Part shown: piece after piece, positions 9,001 to 14,986 of the stretch
How the letters are laid out: every line of letters begins with the position of its first letter
Numbering within the stretch: the first letter of the stretch is position 1
Assembly (NCBI GenBank): GCA_945957385.1
Contig: CAMFKP010000001.1
Span: 62,001-126,000, forward strand
Source: an uncultured Aeromonadaceae bacterium
GTDB lineage: Bacteria; Pseudomonadota; Gammaproteobacteria; Enterobacterales; Aeromonadaceae
Direction: 5' to 3'
Length of the DNA stretch: 64,000 bases
Program-made: the position numbers and the translations under genes
Notes under the pieces: model-generated
Databases searched by the model: none
What the model was told of the DNA's origin: nothing
Seen by the model: the letters and a program-made list of their open reading frames with translations, nothing else

Positions 9001-11900
9001 CAATCGGTGATTCAAGTTTTTCGTCGTTGGACGAGGGTTGCCGAGAAATGCTGGTGCTGTCAGACGCTGAGGGGCTGGGGAACGTGACTGAGGTTGCCGC
9101 AGTGGTTGATGCTGAGAATGCTCCCGATGGTTTGGTAAAACGTTCGGATGTTGTGGCGGCGGTAAGAGAGGCATTTGGTGTAGATGTGGATGCCGATAAG
9201 TCACGAATTAAGGTTGTTCAGTCTATAGGCGATCTACCAGAAGATCTGAAAAAGGGTATTCGGGATCGGCTGGTGGCAATGTCTTCGGTGGAGGCAGGAA
9301 AAGGTGGTAATTCACCGAGGGGTGTTGTATGTGAAGGGATGGATAAGGCGTACCTGATTGCTGACGGGTTCAAGGCGGAATCATTTGATACTGATGTAGT
9401 ACGACGTGTTGTTCTTCACGAAGGTTTTCATTGGCTGGTAGGCGATGGATCTGATTTGTTGCCTTCTGGCGAGAAGATCATGATGAAGGTCGGCGAGTTG
9501 TTTGATGATGGTATGCAGAAGATCGGTGATGGCAAGGCTGATGAGATACAGAAATGGGTCGTTTCAGCTTTGAGCAGAGTTCCTGCCGGTACACCAGCAA
9601 AATTGGTAGTGGAAGAGTTTGCCGCTCATGCGGTTGAGGAAGCAGATGATCTTGAGAATGGGATGTTCCAATCGTGGAAAGATCAGTTTGCAGCTGCCGC
9701 ATTAAGGGTTGGGTTTTTGCCTAGTCACTTGGATGACAAAGCACTGGCTTGCCTGGCAAGGTTCGCGGTTCGTGAGCTGTCGGGTAAAACAGGCATCGTG
9801 GATGATGTCGCAAGCAAGGCTATTCAAGTCCAGCGTGAATTGGCTGTGCAATTTGGTAAGGCCGCAACTTGGGTTAAGTCGATTTTTGGCGGGGCGAAGC
9901 TTAAGAATGAGCCGCTGAGGACAAGTGAGGGAGATGTCAAGGAGGGTGGTTTGAATGCGGGGAGGGCTGAGAATCGTAATGATCCAGCACCAGCGCATGG
10001 ACAGTTGCCGGAACCATCTGATGGTCATGTGGAATGGGTGCATCAAGAAAACGGGATTATTTTGCCCCCATGGGTAAGAAGGGCGTATGTGGCCGAGGGC
10101 GATTGCAATGGTGTGATGGCACCGGAGGTAATCAGTAACGGGTATCTGGCGGGTGTTGCAACACGCTATTTGAGCGAGTTGGCTCAAGAGAACATTGTTG
10201 CGCTGGTGCTGGATGAGAAAGACAGGCCAATTACAATACTTAGGCATAGCATCGGGGGTGTTGATTCTGCGGACATCCATGCGGGGATCTTGCTGGGGGC
10301 GATTAAGTCGGTAGAGGGTGCTAAGTCATTCTGGATTGCACATAACCACCCAGGTGGCACGATGAAGTTGTCGGCAGGCGACATTTTGACCATGAATAAG
10401 TTGGGTGAGATGTCGCTGGGTAGCGGTGTAAGAGCTAACGGCATGCTGGCCGTTACTGATGGCGGGGTTAGCTTCGCGGAATATGGCGCGGAGAAGAGCA
10501 GCTATTCTATGGCATGGGTGGAGGACGCTGTTTTCAATGAAACATTGATCCATGTGTCTGAGCGAGTTTTTGGTGAGCGCAGCGCCGGTGAAGGGCTGAA
10601 GATCGATGATGAGAACGATGTTCTCAATGTCTTGCGCGGGACAGGTCTTCGTGAGGGTGCCTTCCTGTTGATGAATAGCAGTAATGTGTTGTTGTCAGTA
10701 GTTCCGATGCCTAGCCAGACAATGCTGCCCATGAGGAATGGGGGCAATAAATGGGGTTTGATCTTGGACGAAATGTCCAGATCGAATGCATCAAGGGCTG
10801 TCGTAATTCTGGATGACGAAGCAACTAATGTTCGTTGGGAAAATGCATTTACAGCATTGAATTGCGTTGGTCTTGATGTGGCGAGCGTATATCGGCTGCG
10901 TCGGCGTGAGAATGGTTGGGGTCTGGGGCGTGACGAGGCTGCGGAAGCAGTGCAAGGCAACGGTGGGGGGATTTTCTTCTCGGTAGAAGATGGTGCGCTC
11001 CGTCACCAGCATGCCGTTGGAGGCCAGCACGACATGGTGACGGCTGGGGTGCGCAATACGGTTATATCTGAGGCAAATATGAATGTCAAAGCGAGGTTCG
11101 CTTCGCTCGCACGTTTTGATAAAAGTAGTGAAGAAGCAAAGGCAAACTTGCTTAAACAGCTGGATGAGTTGCCTGATTTACGTGAGGTTAAAGTTGTTTC
11201 TGCTGTTATGTTGCAGATGAACAATTACGATGTGTCTGAACCGGTTGCTTCACGTTCTGTGCAATTGCTAGGGGACTTGCGACTGTTTCATGCATTAGAG
11301 GCAATTGAGGCCCAGTGCGTGAATTTGAACAAGGCAGTGCAAGATTGGAGCGACAAAGCCAAATCATCGCTAAACGACTTGTACGGAAGGAAGGATGATC
11401 TGGGGGGCTGGTATAAGGATGGCAAATCAGACGTTCTATCTATCTTGGGTGCAAGCCCAGTTGCGGTGAGTAGTAATGATGTGATGGCGCTCAATCCTAA
11501 GGCTGAGAAGCACGAGTGGATGAGGGCTTTGGAATCTTGTGGTGCAATTGGTTTGACGGGGGATGAGACATACGCTGATCGGTGTGACATGTATTCTCTA
11601 AGTGAAAATCCCACGTTCACTGGGGTTTCGAGCTTGTCGTATCTTGACTCAGAAGCAAGGGAGCAGATCGAGTTTGAGCTTGCTCCTATGGCTGTTGTGG
11701 CTCCTAAGAAGGCGGCGATGGCCGTAAAATCAGTCGCTGAAAGGTTTGGTGCTAGAGCCTGGTCGGTATTGAGTGCGATGGGGCGAGGCGCATTCGATAA
11801 GGTGTCGTCTGTCTGTGATATGAGAGATGTGCTTGGGGTTGAAGGTAAGCGGGAGAGCTCGAAGCGTAGTGAGGTCTCGGTGGGGTTAGACAGGGTTTGA
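1..11900 (+). CDS. Giant modular polyvalent protein, 5' end beyond window
   Basis: The frame is open from base 3 with no stop before the window edge, so the true start lies upstream; 3,965 residues are visible. Modules in order by base: end of an ADP-ribosyltransferase (ART)-like module to about 500; zinc-type HELQH at 1005; ART with YHGT at 1842; ParB-like GHEGRHRA at 2643; ART with YHGS at 3051; HEIQH at 4104; ParB-like YGGNHRIT at 5142; ART with YHGT at 5502; HEVQH at 6630; HEMQH at 7467; GNAT-like KRRNGVATNL at 8331; coiled coil 8490-8710; zincin HEGFH at 9417; RadC/JAB-like HNHPGG at 10341. This matches the polyvalent proteins known from conjugative elements and phages, thought to enter the recipient with the DNA. 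The HExQH modules resemble the large polyvalent protein-associated (LPD) families. A role against host defence is inferred. Two modules share 33 identical bases (6019-6051 and 7201-7233), a sign of internal duplication. Confidence 0.93.
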   Translation, partial: DLEWVEGYQVLHDEEFIGTRGEVLEHLRGIESSYSGIYECFLNIRECMTYDWKGNSWDDTPDFEPEWCIYDPEGFPVDYLYSEDEVEQFKLENPELTIEKVVRDRSTDDVAREARMSGDDGVLLNDVDDSGPYGNPASGQVAVVFEAKNIKSAHNLGTFASTTNDIRFSFAGENASTVDLAMLAKAGEMERAGADVKEIWKETGFFRAPWDNKWRWEIDDSEGVWAQTGEKIDEYGTWPIYQNTGAVIDREAAIAVANNERVSVDGVLFHEKLYAAYPKGGRGLTSLGKTQVRQQTEKGASYGGRYITVNKGTLLDHGTYKDISEGRLLPEMLLHELQHSIQDREGFAKGGNPQQFDSKKAIWYRDCLWWRDQVEARALEQGFGIDSYQGLLKANDLVYSEYVAAGLEDLALDSKTREDALQFGFSQGGALREVGERNVVMYGLDKSISPTSELALYRRLAGEAEARLTMKRSQLSAAERRERFPLDDLDVPVDQLVVVGVENIQNEQVVTADTIDINGVQRPSRNSEGKLIHATTEQLKSEMGNDGSFNDDEKSVSSYVEPEREFIEVDGVLRRIKNSEGKLIHADDESVRNFWRWFGDSKAVDDLGRPLVVYHGTNQDFDEFMLGAESQGHTTGAGPAKGFFFSENPANASGWASAVAGRRDDETRAALADAYATKGNKAASKEEKDVASAFIKGYQEFIDGKVVYPAYVRLESPVEFDAKGRAQRDIPLSKTPDALLESAKKKKKDGVIIKNLFDAPVPGWGGPWTATQFAVLEPYQVKSALSNSGLFSTQDANIMRYVESERSAKERFVYAELQRLSTPEYKGREKVIEMKIDDFLGLASDGMQAFKMENAQSILDQGGVFSTIPYLYAKEDGDVIGHEGRHRAMALKAAGYDTMPVELRMSHLRWSQQNDPDDFDYVAEWPKSLRAQKDARDPEFEIPFPVSREQANESYFDAAPAANGELPDTVIINGVERATRNNEGALIHPTADGIYNFWEWYGSNGIVDDQGRPKVFYHGSATPDDLRSFVPGGVYGDAQKGDMYGIASYFTDDRNQASAYAEVSDGEGAGAVFPVYLRGELLNQDKLLDGADAERIGGIAAKWATGADRARLAQTRKQAIFAENDKDAAEQFFREKREEWLARGEGMERSRPVVEDGKGDWVISYTDFDMPLTFETGKDVLSWLNGIGYENSVALGFDGLVLNKESGAQWVVHHRPAFNVKSAIGNNGNFRSNRREIALSFAGDKAYTADIASLSEAKSMVGRGQDPEFVRRKTGWHQGIDEKWRFEISDHEASIKKVPKVFESCGVDEILNHEKLFAAYPILREYTIRVGLNDKDDGPNGAHYANAKLITLTERVAESDELLSVLLHEIQHAIQSVEGFARGGNTDREFTSSVQHAISELNDEAKKRIESWKWYNSEKLDDAQIAAKKARYALMYESANRLVEYANRDKPSGVMRLIRNEIQWIYDPEFRTNDLARELQYRIYDIPKRSKMRERNQFLAQFALDAANLLRSEIPGGLLHDFRSDERTVKGMLNALQRQSSKASQALAPLRELEKDAKAIEAMAEAHRFSTSYSIYKSLAGEVESRNTERRMAMDDEQRKARSPESTEDVPRREQIVMSQDLQMLGGRRMGYSYSLSEPYPSLPVSMLTQDQMIARGADGHLAKAWERYIEIDKIDGLEPTPAASDDEGYRKGRIIKQPIEVVYEAAEDKYYLYGGNHRITQAKLNGDKFIRAFVQPDKGRIGKDATTSAEKAGLNKAGNDASFLAESDMPSVDQADWVLGASPNTINVDGVERSRHNSKGLPIHPTDEGLKNFWRWFGDSKTVDAEGRPIVFYHGTSKDKEFKSFKASERGLWFTSNPDDASMYARENDSMNMKYEDGRFIEVNTAARVLPVYLKVSNAHEITPEDYARCNVAGYARAQAQLNRELKMKGVDGTNWGGGTWVAFDPSQVKSAIGNVGSYDPKKKDIAFSFAGIKARTVDLDKLRAAGEMEKAGADARDIWEKTGFFRAPWDKQWRWEISDHEADLTLEPLKQIRFGGDVSVNWRMSDGMRHERLLAAYPELGSLKFKMDKLSEAELAGANGDFDERGFEIRLREFYGKAKDVSADELDVAVLNAERAINVFRSRPDFKHWSARLSAANQAVIDLHNDGAGEVAMDLAQAQVNILNAEYRDNFAKEEAQLVLALEAAQASRRAGRVVTLDHADALRVSLHEVQHAIQSVENFGRGAAPAMFSPDVSREFAEHMGEVNALFRLNGGVDGAEVSARAKQRFITLFGKEPSEEVTAAAATLTRGQIDSALLRINSGKSAYEKYLNSGGEVEARLTEKRHALTEEERRKRFPLDDLDVPVASIHNITGNEVKNGKTMCFAGIYAATFDPAKMLAAVEMENAGADARDIWAETGFFRAPWDKQWRFEIDDSQAAIKAGFAGGRTMPVSDALDHDELLKNYPAIGHMAVTAGVGVGGSSWFNKSSNTASIHLTGPDDEDVRVFIHEMQHAIQAAEQFASGGSYATKDELLGVIADEKRRLSFHDQLGSLYGEGNDLKRLARVYDWLNLSGREGLITVGEVKRTQEWQEHESSIVNKIGEMPEAGEKRQLWLREASWHVYLAEREELVRDIGGVMRKGGYKADTVLKVCELIKEAMPSSERAKVYQRLDVQEQKLSDLSAAEVYRRLAGEAEARLAEYRVGMSKEQRRSIFPLDQLDVSVNDMIVRTGGAGFSMSADMRGLYRIESLMRGVIGEQLELSLVARRNDNDAIIGAIDFSEYRGEVSVQMVSVVEGKRRNGVATNLAAALQNAYPGSEINFGYASEEGASWLKSLPFKVIDSPYADDFKRLSDLKEAEADLNKRIDELNRQRDGAVAAEEWKAALYSSYDQLNSIADDIYALEESTRWVKAKMKLIDVDAITGRQQLGYADAVRTLISATSGYKAVLDKAEQGLDVSLDEYEGAREQLLKAENATRIAMAEEVMEHGCVSGRNGEIEFLLHGSAKGDDRWQLTRMKNGVPIGDSSFSSLDEGCREMLVLSDAEGLGNVTEVAAVVDAENAPDGLVKRSDVVAAVREAFGVDVDADKSRIKVVQSIGDLPEDLKKGIRDRLVAMSSVEAGKGGNSPRGVVCEGMDKAYLIADGFKAESFDTDVVRRVVLHEGFHWLVGDGSDLLPSGEKIMMKVGELFDDGMQKIGDGKADEIQKWVVSALSRVPAGTPAKLVVEEFAAHAVEEADDLENGMFQSWKDQFAAAALRVGFLPSHLDDKALACLARFAVRELSGKTGIVDDVASKAIQVQRELAVQFGKAATWVKSIFGGAKLKNEPLRTSEGDVKEGGLNAGRAENRNDPAPAHGQLPEPSDGHVEWVHQENGIILPPWVRRAYVAEGDCNGVMAPEVISNGYLAGVATRYLSELAQENIVALVLDEKDRPITILRHSIGGVDSADIHAGILLGAIKSVEGAKSFWIAHNHPGGTMKLSAGDILTMNKLGEMSLGSGVRANGMLAVTDGGVSFAEYGAEKSSYSMAWVEDAVFNETLIHVSERVFGERSAGEGLKIDDENDVLNVLRGTGLREGAFLLMNSSNVLLSVVPMPSQTMLPMRNGGNKWGLILDEMSRSNASRAVVILDDEATNVRWENAFTALNCVGLDVASVYRLRRRENGWGLGRDEAAEAVQGNGGGIFFSVEDGALRHQHAVGGQHDMVTAGVRNTVISEANMNVKARFASLARFDKSSEEAKANLLKQLDELPDLREVKVVSAVMLQMNNYDVSEPVASRSVQLLGDLRLFHALEAIEAQCVNLNKAVQDWSDKAKSSLNDLYGRKDDLGGWYKDGKSDVLSILGASPVAVSSNDVMALNPKAEKHEWMRALESCGAIGLTGDETYADRCDMYSLSENPTFTGVSSLSYLDSEAREQIEFELAPMAVVAPKKAAMAVKSVAERFGARAWSVLSAMGRGAFDKVSSVCDMRDVLGVEGKRESSKRSEVSVGLDRV

Positions 11901-11910
11901 TAGGAAAATA

Positions 11911-11934
11911 AAAAAGGGGCTTTGGCCCCTTTTT
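11911..11934. terminator. Bidirectional hairpin terminator
   Basis: Perfect 10-bp stem AAAAAGGGGC / GCCCCTTTTT with a TTTG loop, eleven bases after the giant gene's stop. The A-tract on one side and T-tract on the other let it end both the giant gene and the converging gene that stops at 11951. Confidence 0.9.
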
Positions 11935-11950
11935 TATTGGGTCGAAAGGG

Positions 11951-12868
11951 TTAGTCGATACGTTGCCATTTTTGATACTCGTATTGGGCTCTATCGGTAC
12001 GAACTTGTCGCTCGGCGAGAGCTTTAGGGTTTTGATGAAGGATGTCCAAATACAGTGATGCGAAAGCGGATAGGTCATTCATTACATCTTGCTCGAATTC
12101 ATTGGGCGGGACCGTGCCCAGCAAAGTGCGGCGGCAAACCAAGCTCATTTGAAGGGCTGTTGGGTAGATGGGGTTGTAGTTTTTCTCCCAAAGAAGGAGG
12201 TCTTGTTTCAACTCACTTTTCGGGCCGCTTATGCCGGACTTCCCACCGATGAATGTACGAAGGTGCAACTCGCCGCCCATGTCATTGGGGACTTGAATGA
12301 TGTCGCCGAGAAGTGCGCCATTCGTTGTGGGAATCATTATGGGCAGGGACCGAATATCGCGTTCTTTCAATGCTGCAAACAGCTGAATGCAAATGCTGCA
12401 TGCCAAGAGGATTGGATTGCAGAGCTCATCGAGCACGCGCTTATTGTCCGTAGTGTCCAGGCGCGTGAATGCACGTTCGATGAGATGCATTGACAGGCCA
12501 ACGGGGAAAAAAAACTCGTGATACCTTTGTGTCGGCGACTGCAGGTCGAACATAACGGCATCGATGGTTAGCTGATCTTCAAGCCAGCTATCCATTTGTA
12601 TGTTTTGCCGCAGCATCCAACGCATCCATAAGACATAGGGCATATAGTGCGACTTCTGGCCGTCTGGACTGAATGTGCAAATGGCGTCCCGATCCATGTA
12701 CTTTCCGAGCTCTGCACGCATCTTTCGCACGCCTTTGGCGGTTGTGGGCATGGACTGTTTGCGTTTGAAAACCTGGTCGGTCGCGTTGTCAATATTGCGT
12801 CTTGATGATGCTATGGTTCTGATGACGTAGGAGCGGAGGCCTCTTGCTAGTGAGAGATCAACAGACAA
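11951..12868 (-). CDS. Hypothetical protein, 305 aa
   Basis: I do not recognise this protein. It is a soluble-looking, mixed-composition protein without a signal peptide or clear membrane segment, with a basic N-terminal third and an acidic, glutamine-rich C-terminus. The start is a TTG at 12868 with AAGGGG eight bases upstream; an internal ATG at codon 40 is the alternative. It lies 18 bases downstream of the gene ending at 12887 and probably shares its transcript. It converges on the giant polyvalent gene and shares the terminator between them. Confidence 0.75.
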   Translation of the reverse strand: MSVDLSLARGLRSYVIRTIASSRRNIDNATDQVFKRKQSMPTTAKGVRKMRAELGKYMDRDAICTFSPDGQKSHYMPYVLWMRWMLRQNIQMDSWLEDQLTIDAVMFDLQSPTQRYHEFFFPVGLSMHLIERAFTRLDTTDNKRVLDELCNPILLACSICIQLFAALKERDIRSLPIMIPTTNGALLGDIIQVPNDMGGELHLRTFIGGKSGISGPKSELKQDLLLWEKNYNPIYPTALQMSLVCRRTLLGTVPPNEFEQDVMNDLSAFASLYLDILHQNPKALAERQVRTDRAQYEYQKWQRID

Positions 12869-12886
12869 TCTGACTGCCCCTTTGAA

Positions 12887-13369
12887 TTAATTGCTTGGGC
12901 CTGAATAAGACTGCCCATGCTTTGGTTTGATGTGGGAAAGATGGCCATCAGCATAGAGTTGAACAAGGTGGCGAAGGATGTTCGTTTTAATGTTGATGGG
13001 CTTTTTTTTTTTGTTGAGTACAGCTGAAAACTGTTGGTTGAGCCAGTTCTCGTCATTGATGCAGAGGATGGCAGGAAGTGTAGCAGCATCCCCTGCCTTG
13101 CCGAAGGATGGTCGGTTAAAGATGCCAGGGATGTTGTGTACGTCAAGCTGAATGTCGCCGGCCCTTAGCGCCTCAATCAGCGTCCTGAAGGTGACAGATG
13201 TGCCGTGTCCGTTGGAGGCGCAACGTTTTTCAAAGTCATTTAGCAGCTTTGGGCTCATTTTAAGGCCGATGGGCTTTGTGAGCTCATGCGTGCCATCAGG
13301 GTTGTTCTGGAGAGGTGGTTTGCCGGCTGTTTTTCGCGCAGGCAGGGTGCGAGATGAGTGATCGTGCAT
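12887..13369 (-). CDS. Possible ribbon-helix-helix DNA-binding protein
   Basis: ATG at 13369 is preferred because GGGAG lies six to seven bases upstream; the frame stays open to 13507, so a longer form is possible. The middle (KPIGLKMSPKLLNDFEKRC, then a helix-rich FRTLIEALRAG stretch) has the short strand plus two-helix look of plasmid ribbon-helix-helix proteins such as relaxosome accessory factors or small repressors. This is a judgement from pattern only. The C-terminal half is basic. It heads a two-gene leftward operon and is divergent from the topA operon, so it could regulate that operon through the inverted repeat at 13499-13517. Confidence 0.6.
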   Translation of the reverse strand: MHDHSSRTLPARKTAGKPPLQNNPDGTHELTKPIGLKMSPKLLNDFEKRCASNGHGTSVTFRTLIEALRAGDIQLDVHNIPGIFNRPSFGKAGDAATLPAILCINDENWLNQQFSAVLNKKKKPINIKTNILRHLVQLYADGHLSHIKPKHGQSYSGPSN

Positions 13370-13498
13370 TGCAAGCTCCCATGATTCATTAAAACAATTG
13401 GTATGTAGATCGTTCGTTCTATTTAACACGATGGGAGTGGGGAGTTCAAGCTTTCGGGTGTTTTTGCATATATGAATTTTTGCATTTGAGATACGGTC

Positions 13499-13517
13499 TT
13501 CATTCACTTTGAATGAA
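13499..13517. promoter_or_regulatory. Candidate operator, 7-bp inverted repeat
   Basis: TTCATTC-ACTTT-GAATGAA is a perfect 7-bp inverted repeat in the divergent intergenic space between the gene starting at 13369 (-) and the gene starting at 13584 (+). Its position suits an operator. There is no T-tract, so a terminator is unlikely. Confidence 0.35.
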
Positions 13518-13583
13518 ATTAGGGGTGTAGGGAATTTTCGTGCTTAGAATCTCAGCGTCCAAAGGATCGTAGCGAAGCATGAT

Positions 13584-14405
13584 ATGAAACATATAGCGGA
13601 TTTACGCAGGTTGTCTGACGACGAATTGAAACGGTTGATTCATGTGACCTCTGTACGGGGCGGAGCCCGAACATACACCTTTTCTAGTGCCGAAGATCTG
13701 TTGCTGCCAGCCAGGTGGATGCTAGAGTGGATGTTCTTTCTGGATGGGAAGAAGAAGGGTACGCCGTTGCGTGCTTCATATCAGTTCGTGAAAGAGAAAC
13801 TGAAGGAGAAGTTTAATCACGAATTAAGCGCTGGCGACTACTGGTTCTTGATTGAAGTTCTCGATGTGCGGATTGGACTGCGTAGCACTGATGGCCTTTA
13901 TATCATCGTGACGGACGAAATGCTGATCGACGGCGGTGTTAGTGATGGGGCTCAAAAGAATATCCATCATGAGATGTTCGATAAAGTATCTCATCACATC
14001 CTTGGGCAATTATCTTGTGATGTTGAAGTAAATAGCAAGCAAGAGGATCGGGTGCGAATTGCGATGAATTCTCTTGAACATCATTACCGGAACCTTGAAT
14101 ATGCTGCGCTACTTAAAGCGTATAGCGGGGCTTCGATTACGCAAACAGCGATATCTGATTTTTTGAGAAAAGAAGGTGCGGCTATTGGGGCCGTGCATGA
14201 CATTAAGAAATTGGCTGCTGAACGTGGCTGGTATCCAAGCAGATCACGAGCAGTAAAAAAAGCGAGATATGAACTTTCTAAGGAAAATGAAGATTTTCTG
14301 CGAGTTTATCAGTCAAGGTCTGGGCTCAGCGATTTGAATCAGGCGCTTAATAATCTCGTTGTGTCGTTCAGGGCTATTAATGGGCAGCCGCTTGTCGTTA
14401 GATAA
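13584..14405 (+). CDS. Hypothetical protein, 273 aa
   Basis: I do not recognise the family. The protein is soluble and mostly helical, with a basic C-terminal third (GWYPSRSRAVKKARYELSKE region) and no signal peptide, CxxC pair or nucleotide-binding motif. The start codon ATG at 13584 lacks a strong ribosome-binding site. It is the first gene of the rightward set leading into topA; 35 bases separate it from the next gene. The helical middle region with alternating short motifs could bind DNA, but nothing specific shows this. Confidence 0.7.
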   Translation: MKHIADLRRLSDDELKRLIHVTSVRGGARTYTFSSAEDLLLPARWMLEWMFFLDGKKKGTPLRASYQFVKEKLKEKFNHELSAGDYWFLIEVLDVRIGLRSTDGLYIIVTDEMLIDGGVSDGAQKNIHHEMFDKVSHHILGQLSCDVEVNSKQEDRVRIAMNSLEHHYRNLEYAALLKAYSGASITQTAISDFLRKEGAAIGAVHDIKKLAAERGWYPSRSRAVKKARYELSKENEDFLRVYQSRSGLSDLNQALNNLVVSFRAINGQPLVVR

Positions 14406-14440
14406 GCGGTTTTTATTTAGTTTAATTTAGGAAATATTTA

Positions 14441-14986
14441 ATGCGTTTTGCTCATAACGCAATGTGGCATATTGATACCAGCAACGCGCTTGATGATGCT
14501 GACGCCATCGCTTTGACCTGCTACCCAGACGTTCCTGTGCCTCAAAATATGACTATAAGGAGCAGGTTTTTTCTCGTTGATCTCGTTATGGCCCACGGTC
14601 GATTTGAAAATGGTGATCCAATTGCGGAAACGTGCGTAAACTTTGTAACTGATTCGTTGGACCAAGCACTTGGCCTAATAGCGGCAGACTTGGTACAAAA
14701 ACATAGGCTTTGGATATTTCGTTTTCCTAATTCAGAGCCTGAGAGTTGTTTTGCGTATGTGCCTGTGCCAGATCTGGTGGAGTCTATTTATTTGTCGAGA
14801 TGGTACGACGAGGATAAGGGCAAAGAATACGTCGTACGGACATACAAACTGTGCAGTGGTGATTCGGTTTTCTTTAGCATGAAGCGCCAAAGTGGCAGCG
14901 TTAAATATTGGGATCGGGTTGTTGAAGAAAGTCAAAAAGAGAATATCGAAAAGAATGCTGTGATGATATATGGGGTAAGCGAATGA
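14441..14986 (+). CDS. Hypothetical protein translationally coupled to topA
   Basis: A 181-residue protein starting at ATG 14441 after TTAGGAAA. Family unknown. It has no signal peptide or membrane helix; the sequence is rich in hydrophobic beta-like stretches (RFFLVDLVMAHGRF, RLWIFRFP) and short aromatic patches. Its last codons overlap the topA start by four bases (ATGA at 14983-14986), so it is probably translationally coupled to the topoisomerase and made in step with it. A function linked to DNA topology or replication of the element is possible but unsupported by any motif. Confidence 0.75.
   Translation: MRFAHNAMWHIDTSNALDDADAIALTCYPDVPVPQNMTIRSRFFLVDLVMAHGRFENGDPIAETCVNFVTDSLDQALGLIAADLVQKHRLWIFRFPNSEPESCFAYVPVPDLVESIYLSRWYDEDKGKEYVVRTYKLCSGDSVFFSMKRQSGSVKYWDRVVEESQKENIEKNAVMIYGVSE

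Noticed and set aside
9702-10280. A 192-codon minus-strand frame opposite the HEGFH and JAB part of the giant gene
   Set aside because: Low-complexity composition and no family pattern; a shadow of the sense gene.
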